DNA of 64,000 nt, taken from assembly GCA_039029195.1 (NCBI GenBank), contig JBCCGR010000006.1, forward strand, positions 1 to 64,000, given 5' to 3'. This DNA is from JBCCGR01 sp039029195 (lineage in GTDB: Bacteria > Pseudomonadota > Alphaproteobacteria > Rhizobiales > Rhizobiaceae). The notes below the pieces were generated by a model. It saw only the letters and a program-made list of their open reading frames with translations, made no database searches and was not told the origin of the DNA. The number at the start of each line of letters is the position of its first letter. The first letter of the stretch is position 1. The position numbers were made by a program, and so were the translations under genes. Below are positions 40,586 to 49,468 of the stretch, one piece after another.

Positions 40586-41815
40586 TCAACGGGCGGAATT
40601 TCGAGCTCGAAACCGCATTCCATCCACAATCAATACCGTGATCGCGATCACACAAAGCACCGCTGCCACCAGATAAAAGGCTCCAGGGAAGATGACGTAA
40701 GCGCTGCCACCCGTGAAGGCGGCGAAGATCTGAGTCGCCATTAATGGCCCGATGATGGCTGCCAGGTTGTTGACGCTGGAAAGGGTACCCTGCAGCAGGC
40801 CTTGCTGATCTTTGGGCACTGCCTTTGATGTAACAGCCTGAAGGGCGGGCGAGGCAGATCCCCATCCCAATATGTGGATGGTGATCCCGGCAAAAATCAT
40901 CCAGCTTTCTGTTACGAACGGTAGCAAGAAGTAGGAAAGCCCGCTCAATGCATAGCCATAAAATATGGTCCGTCGCTCACCAATTGCAGCAATGATCTTG
41001 CGCACGGCATAGCCTTGTACAACCACCATGCAGGCTCCAACATAGGTGAGCGACCAGGCGGCGTCGCGAACTCCCCAATCAAACACGGCACCAGTCCACA
41101 ACACCCAGATGGATTCAAGGCCCCTCTGGCTCATTGTGGTGAGGAACAGGGCGACCATCAAAGCGACAACGGCTGGATATTTGGTGATCTGCACCAGCGC
41201 GCCAAAAGGATTGGCTTCCCGCCAGCGAATGTTCCGGCGATCTTCCGGTTTCAGGCTTTCAGGAAGCGCGAAGTAACCGAATGTGAGATTTGCAAAACAG
41301 AGACCAGCCGCAAACCAGAAGGGCAGACGCAGATCAATTTCGCCCAAGACCCCGCCGATAAGCGGGCCAGCAACGAATCCGATGCCAAATGATGCGCCAA
41401 TTAAACCAAACGCACCGGCGCGTTTGTCCTCCGGCGTCACATCGGCAACAAAAGCGTTTGCGGTTGCGATGGTGGCGCCCATCATTCCCGCAAGCAGACG
41501 GGCAACGGTCACCCAGAAAATATCCGGTGCAATTGCCAGAACCACATAGTCCACACCGAGCCCGGCCAAAGACAGCAACATGATCGGGCGACGTCCGAAC
41601 CGATCGGACAAAACGCCCAGAAGCGGTGCAAACAAGAATTGCATCAGGGCAAAGCCCGTCACCAGCACACCGTAGACGATTGCCGCTTCGGCGACAGTGC
41701 CTCCCGTCAGTTCCTCGACAAGCTTGGGCAGGATCGGCCAAGCGAGGCCAATTCCCAGCATGTTGATGATGACGGTAATGATAACAAAGGTCAGGGCGGC
41801 TTTCGGTGACGTCAC
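40586..41815 (-). CDS. MFS transporter, TetA-like
   Basis: About 409 residues with 12 membrane spans. The MFS motif between spans 2 and 3 reads GVLSDRFGRRPIMLLSLAG, and the N-terminus has the TetA-like NMLGIGLAWPILPKLV. Members export drugs or metabolites in exchange for protons, but actual tetracycline resistance cannot be predicted. The GTG at 41815 is preferred to a TTG at 41830 because GAGG lies about six bases before it. It converges on the P450 gene; the gpt gene lies upstream on the same strand 67 bases away. Confidence 0.85.
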   Translation of the reverse strand: MTSPKAALTFVIITVIINMLGIGLAWPILPKLVEELTGGTVAEAAIVYGVLVTGFALMQFLFAPLLGVLSDRFGRRPIMLLSLAGLGVDYVVLAIAPDIFWVTVARLLAGMMGATIATANAFVADVTPEDKRAGAFGLIGASFGIGFVAGPLIGGVLGEIDLRLPFWFAAGLCFANLTFGYFALPESLKPEDRRNIRWREANPFGALVQITKYPAVVALMVALFLTTMSQRGLESIWVLWTGAVFDWGVRDAAWSLTYVGACMVVVQGYAVRKIIAAIGERRTIFYGYALSGLSYFLLPFVTESWMIFAGITIHILGWGSASPALQAVTSKAVPKDQQGLLQGTLSSVNNLAAIIGPLMATQIFAAFTGGSAYVIFPGAFYLVAAVLCVIAITVLIVDGMRFRARNSAR

Positions 41816-41882
41816 GAAACCTCGGCTCAAGCTGTCGTTTGGAGGTGCCCGAACTCAAACCATCGGGCTTGGTGAACCGGCG

Positions 41883-42377
41883 TTAGCTGTCATCCTTGCC
41901 AGAAATCGGCGCTGTGTAGGCCAGATCCAGATCCCAGGGAAAGTAAATCCAGGTGTCCTGGCTGACTTCCGTGACAAATGTATCCGCCATCGGGCGGCCC
42001 TTGGGCTTCGCATATACGGTAGCAAGGTGGCAGTGGGGCAGCATCTCGCGCACCTTGGCGGCTGTTTTTCCGGTGTCGGTCAGATCGTCAATGACGAGAA
42101 CACCTTTAGAGTTTTCGCCCGCCAGATCGTCAGAAATGCCTTTCAGCACATGCAGATCGCCCTGGTCTTTGTATTCGTGATAAGACGCGATGCAGACCGT
42201 CTCAATCATCCGTATCCCAAGTTCGCGCGCAATAATGGCCGTTGGCACAAGCCCGCCGCGTGTGATCGCGACGATTGCCCGCCACTCTCCCATTCCCGAC
42301 AACCGCCAGGCGAGCGCTTTGGAATCGCGATGAAACTGATCCCATGAAACGGGAAAGGCTTTTGGAGCGCTGCTCAT
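41883..42377 (-). CDS. gpt: Xanthine phosphoribosyltransferase
   Basis: A 164-residue purine phosphoribosyltransferase. The PRPP-binding loop is VLVIDDLTDTG near residue 84, ITRGGLVP near 37 marks the substrate end, and the C-terminus WIYFPWDL is typical of Gpt. It salvages xanthine and guanine to nucleotides. The ATG at 42377 matches the family start; an upstream in-frame start at 42440 would add 21 unrelated residues. It lies between the MFS and CAP-domain genes on the same strand. Confidence 0.93.
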   Translation of the reverse strand: MSSAPKAFPVSWDQFHRDSKALAWRLSGMGEWRAIVAITRGGLVPTAIIARELGIRMIETVCIASYHEYKDQGDLHVLKGISDDLAGENSKGVLVIDDLTDTGKTAAKVREMLPHCHLATVYAKPKGRPMADTFVTEVSQDTWIYFPWDLDLAYTAPISGKDDS

Positions 42378-42479
42378 ACTGTGTATCCTGACGCTGAAAA
42401 TGAATTCGATGCGGATAGCGCAAGGCCAACCTGGGATCAAGATGAGCCGCTAGAGTTTCGGTTCGAATTTGTGCTGACT

Positions 42480-42986
42480 TCAGGTTCCCATCACGAGCGC
42501 CCAATAGGGGCGGTTGTCGCGCTCGTTAAGTTTCACGGCCATGCCGAACTTGCTGAAGCGAGGATTGAGCATGATTTTCCGGTGCGGAGGGGAGGCCATC
42601 CAGCTCTCAAGAACCTTCTCGACTGTCCGGTAACCGGACGCGATATTCTCGCCCGATGCTCCGGTCACACCGGCCCGTTTCATGCGACGGGCGAAACTGG
42701 TGCCAAACCCGGTGGTGTGTGCCATTTTGCGGTGCTTTGCCATCAAGGCAGCCTGTTGGGCCGCTGCCACACGCAAGGTACCGTTGGACGTTACCAACGG
42801 GGCGTTGTTGGCAGCCCTTAGCTGATTGATCAGATGACCTGCATTGGTGGTTGACGGCACCACCACCGGGGCGGGTGTATTCGTCGACCGAGGAGCAAGT
42901 GGATCGAGACTGTCAAAAGTGCATCCGCTCAACAATACGAGCACAATGACCGAAACAATTTTTGCAAATGGTCCAGACTTGCTCAT
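42480..42986 (-). CDS. CAP/SCP-domain lipoprotein
   Basis: A 168-residue protein with a lipoprotein signal (VSVIVLVLLSGC, lipobox LSGC), a short Pro/Thr linker and a CAP domain from about residue 48. CAP features are NQLRAANNAPLV, HTTGFGTSF, GENIASGYRTVEKVLESWMASPPHRKIML and ALVMGT. Bacterial CAP proteins are periplasmic and often of unknown activity. The start overlaps the stop of the upstream MoCF gene (ATGA), so the two are translationally coupled despite having no obvious shared function. Confidence 0.9.
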   Translation of the reverse strand: MSKSGPFAKIVSVIVLVLLSGCTFDSLDPLAPRSTNTPAPVVVPSTTNAGHLINQLRAANNAPLVTSNGTLRVAAAQQAALMAKHRKMAHTTGFGTSFARRMKRAGVTGASGENIASGYRTVEKVLESWMASPPHRKIMLNPRFSKFGMAVKLNERDNRPYWALVMGT

Positions 42987-43750
42987 GACGCCGAAATCGG
43001 CTTCGCGCCAGATTTTTCAAGCTCAACCAGCATTTCTTCAACTGCGCTAGCTGCAGCGTCCAACTTTTTCTGGTCGCGGCTTCGAACCACAAGCTGGGTC
43101 GAGAACTTGCCATTGAGAAATTTTGGATAGGAGCCGATCATCGTATCGGGATGGTCGTTCTGAATGTCGCCAAGCGGTTCACCGATCGTGCCTTCCCCAT
43201 AGGGGCAATCAATGGACGTCGAGAGCATCTTCGTCCCTGTTTCCAAAGTAGGTGCAACACTGTCCATCATGGCCTGAAAGACGGAGGGAACCCCGGCCAT
43301 CACATAGACGTTCTCAATGTTAAATCCTGGCGCGACCGAGACAGGGTTTTTGATATGAACCGCACCTTGGGGCATTCTGGCCATGCGCTTTCGTGCGTCT
43401 GTGAATTCCATTTCACGTTTGGCATAAGTCTTTTCCAGCAGATCCATGGCCTTGTCGTCATAGATGCATGGAAGGCCGAATGCACCCGAAACAGAATCTG
43501 CCGTGATGTCGTCGTGGGTCGGGCCAATGCCACCTGACGTGAACACATAAGTGTATCGTGCTCGAAGAGAATTCACGGCATCAGCAATGGCCGTCTCATC
43601 ATCTGAAACGATCCGGACTTCGCACAGATCGATACCCAATCCAGTCAGATAGTCAGCCAGGAATCCGATGTTCTTGTCCTTGGTGCGACCGGACAGAATC
43701 TCGTCGCCAATGACCAGCATCGCTGCTGTGATGATATCTTGATCGCTCAT
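42983..43750 (-). CDS. CinA-type molybdopterin-binding (MoCF) domain protein
   Basis: A 255-residue protein resembling the N-terminal domain of CinA. It starts AAMLVIGDEILSGRTKDKN and has TSGGIGPTHDDITADSVSGAFG near residue 70 and MAGVPSVFQAMMD near 150. The C-terminal nicotinamide-nucleotide deamidase domain of full CinA is absent, as is usual for this short alphaproteobacterial form. A role in nucleotide repair (ADP-ribose or FAD-type pyrophosphatase) has been proposed for such domains. A perfect 14-bp hairpin sits just upstream of the ATG at 43750. Confidence 0.9.
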   Translation of the reverse strand: MSDQDIITAAMLVIGDEILSGRTKDKNIGFLADYLTGLGIDLCEVRIVSDDETAIADAVNSLRARYTYVFTSGGIGPTHDDITADSVSGAFGLPCIYDDKAMDLLEKTYAKREMEFTDARKRMARMPQGAVHIKNPVSVAPGFNIENVYVMAGVPSVFQAMMDSVAPTLETGTKMLSTSIDCPYGEGTIGEPLGDIQNDHPDTMIGSYPKFLNGKFSTQLVVRSRDQKKLDAAASAVEEMLVELEKSGAKPISAS

Positions 43751-43756
43751 GCGAGA

Positions 43757-43788
43757 GCATTGTCAGAATCCGCCGATTCTGACAATGC
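43757..43788. repeat. Perfect 14-bp hairpin upstream of the MoCF gene
   Basis: GCATTGTCAGAATC and its exact complement flank a 4-base loop (CGCC). It starts seven bases upstream of the ATG at 43750. The following bases (cgcgagtttt) on the plus strand give a weak T-run, so it could terminate plus-strand transcription, or close the RTX gene on the minus strand. It could equally occlude the MoCF ribosome-binding region or be an operator. Confidence 0.75.
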
Positions 43789-43809
43789 CGCGAGTTTTAA
43801 GAGTGTGCG

Positions 43810-43831
43810 CCGGACGGCTCAGGCCGCCCGG
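43810..43831 (-). terminator. Candidate terminator of the RTX gene
   Basis: CCGGGCGGC and GCCGTCCGG with a 4-base loop on the minus strand, six bases after the RTX gene stop, with one G-U pair. No clear T-run follows at once (CGCACACTCTT), so it may be weak or act together with the 14-bp hairpin beyond it. Confidence 0.5.
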
Positions 43832-43837
43832 TGCTGA

Positions 43838-45301
43838 TTAAACCACCAGGAGATCGTTGGCGGCCATCGAAGCTTCATCAAGTCCGAAGACATTGTCTAG
43901 GAATGCAACGTCGTATTCGGTCCCACCGTTGGAGACCTTGACTGTGGTTCCATCGGCTCCTTCGCTCAACAGAACATCGTCAAGTCCGTTGGTCAGGCGA
44001 AGTGACGTCAGATCAAGCACATCCGCTGAAGAGAAGTCAGTGATAACATCGGTCCAGCTGATGTTTGTGCTGGCATCAAATATGTCGGACCAGGACCATT
44101 CGTAGGTATCAGTGCCTGTGCCACCAGTCATAGTGTCAACACCGGCACCACCAACCAGTTTGTCGTGGCCAGAGCTTCCCGACAGGCGGTCATCGCCATC
44201 ATTTCCGAACAGCGCGTCGTTGCCGCCTTCGCCCTTCAGCAGGTCGTTGCCGACCCCACCTGACAGCGAATCGTTGCCAGTACCGCCGGAAACCCGGTCA
44301 TTGCCATCGCCAGCATCAACCTTGTCGTGGCCGGAGTAGGTGTAGATCTTGTCTGCACCGTCGCCACCCAAAACACTGTCGTTGCCGCCACCTGCATTGA
44401 CAACATCGTCGCCGTCGCCGGCATTGATGACGTCGTTCCCTGACTCGCCATAGATGGTGTCATCACCGTCGTCGCCGAAGATCGTGTCATGGCCCGTGCC
44501 GCCACGCACCATGTCATTTCCAGCGCCGCCGTGAATTTCGTCGTTGCCACCCTGACCCTTCAGCGTGTCATTGCCGGCGTCACCAAAAAGCTGGTCGTTC
44601 CCAGTGCCGCCATCAAGCCAGTCATTGTCCGCGCCGCCGTAAGCGACATCATGACCGGAACCGCCATAGATGGTATCGTCACCTGCATCGCCGAACAGGT
44701 TGTCATTGCCACCGTCACCGTCGATGCGGTCATTGCCATCGTTGCCAAACACCGTGTCGTCGCCAGTTGATGCGTTCAGGCGATCGTTGCCGTCACCGCC
44801 GGAGACATAGTCATTTCCAATGCCGCTATTGACGATATCATCACCGTCACCAGCTTCAATGTAATCATCACCGCTGCGGCCATAGATTTCGTCGTTGCCG
44901 CCATGACCAAAAAGGGCGTCATTGCCGAGATGACCGTCAAGCATGTTGTCGCCGTGCGTGCCGGTGATGGTGTCGTTATTGTTGCCACCAACCACATTCT
45001 CAATGGAGATGTATTGATTTTGGTATCTGTCGGTTCCGGCGAGCAGATCGACATCGAATGCAAAGTGATCGACTTCCGTGCCCGCGATTACGTAGGTGTC
45101 GTTGCCGTCACCGCCGTTGAACACGTCGCCAGAGCCTGTGTCATAGCCAGCGAGCAATGTATCATCGCCTTCGCCCCCGAAAAGACGGTCTCGGCCACGG
45201 CCGCCGTCAAGAAGGTCGTTGCCATCAAAACCATCGAGCCGATCGTTGCGGCTGCCGCCGGTGAGGATATCGTCCCCACTCGTGCCTCTGAAACGTGCCA
45301 T
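43838..45301 (-). CDS. RTX calcium-binding repeat protein, type I secretion substrate
   Basis: A 487-residue protein made almost entirely of RTX nonapeptides (GGxGxDxLx). I count about 38 units, of which some 33 run without a break from about residue 100 to 400. A 90-residue C-terminal region follows (TDVITDFSSADVLDLTSLRL, ending NDLLVV), the usual unprocessed type I secretion signal. No protease, lipase or adhesin domain is recognisable, so it may be a structural or surface protein. Calcium binding folds the repeats after export. No ABC or adaptor genes are adjacent, but tolC lies 2.6 kb away. ATG at 45301 with aggggca upstream. Confidence 0.93.
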   Translation of the reverse strand: MARFRGTSGDDILTGGSRNDRLDGFDGNDLLDGGRGRDRLFGGEGDDTLLAGYDTGSGDVFNGGDGNDTYVIAGTEVDHFAFDVDLLAGTDRYQNQYISIENVVGGNNNDTITGTHGDNMLDGHLGNDALFGHGGNDEIYGRSGDDYIEAGDGDDIVNSGIGNDYVSGGDGNDRLNASTGDDTVFGNDGNDRIDGDGGNDNLFGDAGDDTIYGGSGHDVAYGGADNDWLDGGTGNDQLFGDAGNDTLKGQGGNDEIHGGAGNDMVRGGTGHDTIFGDDGDDTIYGESGNDVINAGDGDDVVNAGGGNDSVLGGDGADKIYTYSGHDKVDAGDGNDRVSGGTGNDSLSGGVGNDLLKGEGGNDALFGNDGDDRLSGSSGHDKLVGGAGVDTMTGGTGTDTYEWSWSDIFDASTNISWTDVITDFSSADVLDLTSLRLTNGLDDVLLSEGADGTTVKVSNGGTEYDVAFLDNVFGLDEASMAANDLLVV

Positions 45302-45684
45302 TTATTGTTGCCCCTGCCAGGAGTTGTAATATCGCTGCGGCCATTGATAGCAAAAGCAATTTTCAGTTCAGCTAAGCGAATAGGTAAAATTTGAAACAGT
45401 TTTCTTTTTCGCCAGAGATTAATTTAAATCATTGAATTATATGTACAAATTGGGACTCGAAAGTAAGGCGTCCAAGAGGTGAGCGCGTGATGAGGCTTGC
45501 TTTTTCTTGTTCGTTGACCGCTACCACTTGCAAGCTTGGCCAAAGTTGCCGCCGAATGTTCTCTGGGATCAGAACCTGGTGATTATTGCAATCGCACGGG
45601 AAAGAAGGCAGGTAACGGAGCATATCTGAGCCGCGACCTGAATGCGGTTGAGTTCAAGTCAAAAAGGCAGTGCTGAGGTCATTC
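45302..45684. other. Divergent intergenic region between RTX gene and pcm
   Basis: 383 bases without a supported gene. It includes an A/T-rich core (attaatttaaatcattga near 45416-45435), plausible for divergent promoters. A 64-codon minus-strand frame (45429-45623) lacks a ribosome-binding site and any recognisable similarity. No dyad of note was seen. Confidence 0.4.
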
Positions 45685-46353
45685 ATGATCAACTTCTCAT
45701 TGGCGCGCACCAGGATGATCGACAATCAGATCAGACCGTCAGACATCACCAATCGCGATCTGTTGCTCGCCTTTGCTGATGTGCCGCGTGAAAGGTTCAT
45801 TCCCACCGGCGCCCAGGAGCTGGCCTATATCGATGCTGATATCGACGCCGGTGCCGAGGCAGCTGGTGACACCCGGTACGTCATGTCCGCCGCCAATCTC
45901 GCCAGGCTCATTCAGCTTGCGGATGTGAGCGATGGCGACTTCGTGCTCGATATCGGCTGCGGCAGCGGATACTCCACGGCAATTCTGGCGAAGCTTGGCA
46001 GTTCGGTTGTGGCGCTGGAAAGTGATGATGCGCTTGTCCAGCGGGCGACAAGCACATTGATTGATCTCTCCATCGACAATGCTGCGATTGTTACCGGGCC
46101 TCTCGAGGAAGGCTGTGCCGCAGAGGGCCCTTATGATGTAATCTTCATTGGGGGATCCGTGGAGGAACTGCCTCATGAATTGTTTGATCAGTTGAAGGAA
46201 GATGGGCGTCTGGTCGTGGTGGAAGGGCAGGGAAGTGCTGCTGTCGCGCGGCTTTACGTGAAAGAAATCTCCGTTGTCAGCGGTCAGACAGCGTTCAATT
46301 GTTGTGTGAAACCCTTACCCGGTTTCCAAAAAACGCAAGAGTTTGTTTTTTAA
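45685..46353 (+). CDS. Protein-L-isoaspartate O-methyltransferase-like protein
   Basis: A 222-residue PCM-family protein. It begins FSLARTRMIDNQIRPSDITN, as in the TolC-linked rhizobial form. The S-adenosylmethionine motif LDIGCGSGYSTA is near residue 93, followed by VALESDD and VIFIGGSVEELP. PCM enzymes repair isoaspartyl residues in ageing proteins, but this branch (beginning with an N-terminal RMIDNQ rather than the Pcm Ser/Thr-rich loop) is divergent. The ATG at 45685 has GAGG seven bases upstream. In Rhizobiales it usually sits directly before tolC; here a radical SAM gene lies between them. Confidence 0.88.
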   Translation: MINFSLARTRMIDNQIRPSDITNRDLLLAFADVPRERFIPTGAQELAYIDADIDAGAEAAGDTRYVMSAANLARLIQLADVSDGDFVLDIGCGSGYSTAILAKLGSSVVALESDDALVQRATSTLIDLSIDNAAIVTGPLEEGCAAEGPYDVIFIGGSVEELPHELFDQLKEDGRLVVVEGQGSAAVARLYVKEISVVSGQTAFNCCVKPLPGFQKTQEFVF

Positions 46354-46532
46354 GGAGGAATGAGCGCCGTTTCGCCCCGAACGGCTCGCATTTCCGTTGA
46401 TTGATAACCAAACATGCAATCTTTGCATGTGTTGGCTTGTCAAACCGGCCTTTATTTAGACACTATTGGCCGATCATACAGACAATCAAACCATTGGTTG
46501 TAATTCTGGCAACTACATGCGCGGGGGCGAGC

Positions 46533-47657
46533 ATGGCTGGTGCAAAGTCCGGAAATTTCCGGGAACTCATATCACCGTTCTTAAAAGACAAAATTCGAGA
46601 AGCGGAACAGTCTGGCGATCAGGCAAGCGTCAATGCGTTGTTGATGCAGTATCGCCGCGATAGCCGTGAAGACGACATTACGGAGCTGGAGCGAAGGCGG
46701 CACTACGAAAGTGAGCTATCCATTGAGTTTGAGGGTGAGCCGCTGGTGGGAGTCGAGCGGCTCTATCGGCGGACAATTCTGATCGAGCCAACGACGGTAT
46801 GTGCAGCGCACTGCCGGTGGTGCCTGCGCGGGCAATATCCTGTCAAAACCATGTACAAGGACGATATCGCGCGAGCAGCCAGGTATGTAGGCTCCGCCGC
46901 AGTGCGTGATGACATACGGGAAGTTCTCATAACGGGTGGTGACCCGCTTATGTCGCGACCTCTTCTTGCCCACACAATTGAGCAATTGGTTTCGCACGCG
47001 GAGAACATCCGCATCGTGCGCATTGGATCACGGGTGCCGTTTCAGGATCCCCAACGCATCAATGAAGAGATGATCGCCGTCTTTAACCGTTATCCGCAGC
47101 TACGGTTTGAGGTGGGCGTCAATGTCAATCATCCAGTGGAATTTTGGCCGGAAAGCACCGAAGCGCTGAAGCGGCTGAGAGATGCAGGGGTGCGATTGTA
47201 CAATCAAAATCCGCTACTCAAAGGGGTCAATGACAACAAGCAGGTGTTGTTTGATCTATTTGGCGCACTGCGAGATCACGACATCGAGGCACACTATCTT
47301 TTTCATGCCATACCCATGCGCGGCATGCGCCACCACCGCACCACCGTCGAGGAAGGGTTGCGATTGGCAACCTTGATTTCATCCAGTGGCGAATTTTCCG
47401 GACGATCCAAACCACGCTATGCGCTGCTGAGTGATATCGGCAAGATCGTCTTGTTTCACGACAGCATTGTCGCGCGACGTGACGAGGACAACGCCATTCT
47501 AGTGCGCTCCGGATTCAGCCTGAATGAGCGGCTGAAATGGAACCCGGCCTGGACGATGCCGCGTGAAACGGTCATCGACAATGAGGGGCTGATGATGACC
47601 TGGTACCAGGATGTGGAACCGGAAACGTCTCGCAGTGTTTTAAAAGCCGTGTCCTGA
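46533..47657 (+). CDS. KamA/EpmB-related radical SAM protein (divergent)
   Basis: About 374 residues related to lysine 2,3-aminomutases. The radical SAM cluster motif CAAHCRWC (Cys90, 94, 97) follows TILIEPTTV, then come ITGGDPL and RIVRIGSRVPFQDPQRI, as in KamA and EpmB. The glycine-rich PLP-lysine loop (APGGGGK-type) is not visible; instead the C-terminus has KPRYALLSDIGKIVL. So the reaction is open: it could be an aminomutase with altered PLP site or another radical chemistry. GGGGG precedes the ATG at 46533; an in-frame start at 46401 adds 44 residues that do not look native. Confidence 0.8.
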   Translation: MAGAKSGNFRELISPFLKDKIREAEQSGDQASVNALLMQYRRDSREDDITELERRRHYESELSIEFEGEPLVGVERLYRRTILIEPTTVCAAHCRWCLRGQYPVKTMYKDDIARAARYVGSAAVRDDIREVLITGGDPLMSRPLLAHTIEQLVSHAENIRIVRIGSRVPFQDPQRINEEMIAVFNRYPQLRFEVGVNVNHPVEFWPESTEALKRLRDAGVRLYNQNPLLKGVNDNKQVLFDLFGALRDHDIEAHYLFHAIPMRGMRHHRTTVEEGLRLATLISSSGEFSGRSKPRYALLSDIGKIVLFHDSIVARRDEDNAILVRSGFSLNERLKWNPAWTMPRETVIDNEGLMMTWYQDVEPETSRSVLKAVS

Positions 47658-47906
47658 TCGGGACCCACGCCTCCGATCATCGATAACAATTTATTACGCT
47701 TTGCGGATAAACTGTTGCCAAACCGGGTTTTGGTCCCTACCGGCTGCGGCATATTCCTTGTGAATTGTGGGGATTTCCGGTCCGTCTTGTTGCGATGGAG
47801 ACACCGATGTCGGAAATCGCCAGTCGGAGAAGTGGTTTGGGTTGACGGAGCGTCAGGCAGACTTAGTTTGTCTGAAAAGGTGCCGGTTGTGGAAAGCCAA
47901 CATAAG

Positions 47907-49286
47907 ATGCGTACATTAAGTCTCTGCGTTGCCATTGGGCTTACCGCAAGTGTTTCTGGGTTGGGCCAGGTCGAGGAAGCCAACGCTGCCTCGATAAAGT
48001 CGGCACTTGCAACGGCTTACAATGAGAATCCGGAGCTCAATGCACAGCGTGCGGCCACCCGGGCCGCCGATGAAGCTTTGCCGCAGGCAAAGGCCGGATT
48101 TCGTCCAACCATCATAGGCAATGCGGACTATGGACATACTCGGACCGTTACAAAAACGGCATTTCGCACCACCGGCACCACGTTGAATCCGTACGGATTT
48201 GGAGTAACCATTTCGCAGAGCCTGTTTGCCGGATTTCGGAACATCCGCTCCGTGGAAGCCGCAAAATCATCCATTTACGCCAGCCGAGAAACCCTTCGCA
48301 ACGTCGAGCAGAACACGCTTTTCAATGCAGCATCGGCCTATGCGGATGTGATCCAGGCGCAGCAAATCCTGGATATTCGCCGCAGAAATATCGGATTTTT
48401 GGCGGAACAACTGCGCGCTTCTCAGGCGAGACTGGACGTGGGGGAAGGGACCCGGACAGATGTTGCCCAGTCTCAGGCCCGGCTTGCATTGGCCCGAGCT
48501 CAATTGAGTGCTGCACAGGCAACACTTGCGGCTGCGGCGGGAACCTATCGTCAGATTATTGGCAAAGACCCCAGATCGCTAACGCCTCCAAAGGGACCGA
48601 GGAGACTATATGCGTCTTCCCTGCAGCAGGCGATTTCCATAGCAAATCGCGAGCACCCTGCAATCAAGGCAACCCAGCATCTGGTCGACGTCGCGTTGTT
48701 CAACGTGAAGATTGCCGAGAGTGCACTTTTGCCATCGGTCACGGTGGAAGGTGCGCTTAATCGACGGTTTAACGCTTCCGGACCGGACACAAGAACAGAT
48801 TCTGCATCGGTTACAGCACGATTGAGGGTGCCAATTTATCAAGGTGGTTCGGAATACTCCACCATTCGGCAAAACAAGCAGACACTTGGGCAGCGGCGCA
48901 TTGAGGTGGATCAGACCCGTGATCAGGTTCGCAACGCCGTAGTTTCGGCCTGGACCCAGTTGCAGGCGGCGAACGCCAATCTAAGCGCTAATGAGGCGCA
49001 GGTGCGTGCTGCGCGACTGGCACTGTCTGGTGTGATCGAAGAACGCAAGGTCGGGCAGCGAACCACGCTTGAGGTGCTCGATGCACAGTCGGACGTGTTG
49101 AGCGCGCAGGAACTTCAGGTGCAGTCGCGACGCAATATTGTTGTTGCCGGTTATGCGCTAGTCTCGGCGATGGGTCGCCTCAATTCCAGCCGTTTGCGCC
49201 TGAAGGTGGCGCACTATAGTCCAAAGCGGCACTACGAAGAGGTCAAAGACAAATGGTTTGGCCTCCGCACGCCCAATGGCCGATAG
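47907..49286 (+). CDS. tolC: TolC family outer-membrane efflux protein
   Basis: About 459 residues with a signal peptide (MRTLSLCVAIGLTASVSG, cleavage near ANA-A). The mature region has two repeats of the TolC family: SIKSALATAYNENPELNAQ, TISQSLFAGFRNI, and later VTARLRVPIYQGGSEYSTIR and RKVGQRTTLEVLDAQSDVL. It forms the outer-membrane channel for type I secretion and drug efflux. A GTG at 47889 is an alternative start. A short dyad (CAGAC-N7-GTCTG at 47858-47874) lies in front and may be an operator. Export partners are not encoded nearby; the RTX protein 2.6 kb upstream is a possible cargo. Confidence 0.92.
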   Translation: MRTLSLCVAIGLTASVSGLGQVEEANAASIKSALATAYNENPELNAQRAATRAADEALPQAKAGFRPTIIGNADYGHTRTVTKTAFRTTGTTLNPYGFGVTISQSLFAGFRNIRSVEAAKSSIYASRETLRNVEQNTLFNAASAYADVIQAQQILDIRRRNIGFLAEQLRASQARLDVGEGTRTDVAQSQARLALARAQLSAAQATLAAAAGTYRQIIGKDPRSLTPPKGPRRLYASSLQQAISIANREHPAIKATQHLVDVALFNVKIAESALLPSVTVEGALNRRFNASGPDTRTDSASVTARLRVPIYQGGSEYSTIRQNKQTLGQRRIEVDQTRDQVRNAVVSAWTQLQAANANLSANEAQVRAARLALSGVIEERKVGQRTTLEVLDAQSDVLSAQELQVQSRRNIVVAGYALVSAMGRLNSSRLRLKVAHYSPKRHYEEVKDKWFGLRTPNGR

Positions 49287-49300
49287 GCGATCCCATTGGG
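49272..49300. repeat. Inverted repeat spanning the tolC stop
   Basis: CCCAATGG at 49272-49279 and CCATTGGG at 49293-49300 with a 13-base loop that contains the stop codon, followed by TTTG. Weak terminator-like or RNA-stabilising stem. Confidence 0.5.
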
Positions 49301-49442
49301 TTTGAAGCAGTAGGCAGGCGCCCGAATTTCGCCTCGAGTACCGACATCCCGCCATCAATTGCTGCGCCAAAACCACGCCAATTGGGCCGTCAATCTCCCA
49401 AAAAACACTGTATTTGCGTCAAACAGGGCAGGACTTTCGCGG

Positions 49443-49468
49443 GAATCAGATATGATCTGATGCGAATC
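49443..49468 (+). promoter_or_regulatory. Paired GANTC sites and dyad upstream of popZ
   Basis: GAATC at 49443-49447 and again at 49464-49468 are 21 bases apart (two helical turns). Between them ATCAGAT-ATG-ATCTGAT (49445-49461) is a perfect dyad. GANTC is the CcrM methylation site used by GcrA/CtrA-linked promoters in Alphaproteobacteria, and popZ is a cell-pole gene, so cell-cycle control is plausible. Confidence 0.45.

Noticed and set aside
43838..45301. CRISPR-like periodic DNA pattern
   Set aside because: The period of 27 bases comes from RTX nonapeptide codons in an intact frame; repeats are not identical and there are no spacers.
45429..45623. 64-codon minus-strand frame between RTX gene and pcm
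   Set aside because: No ribosome-binding site and no signal, domain or family resemblance; more likely chance.
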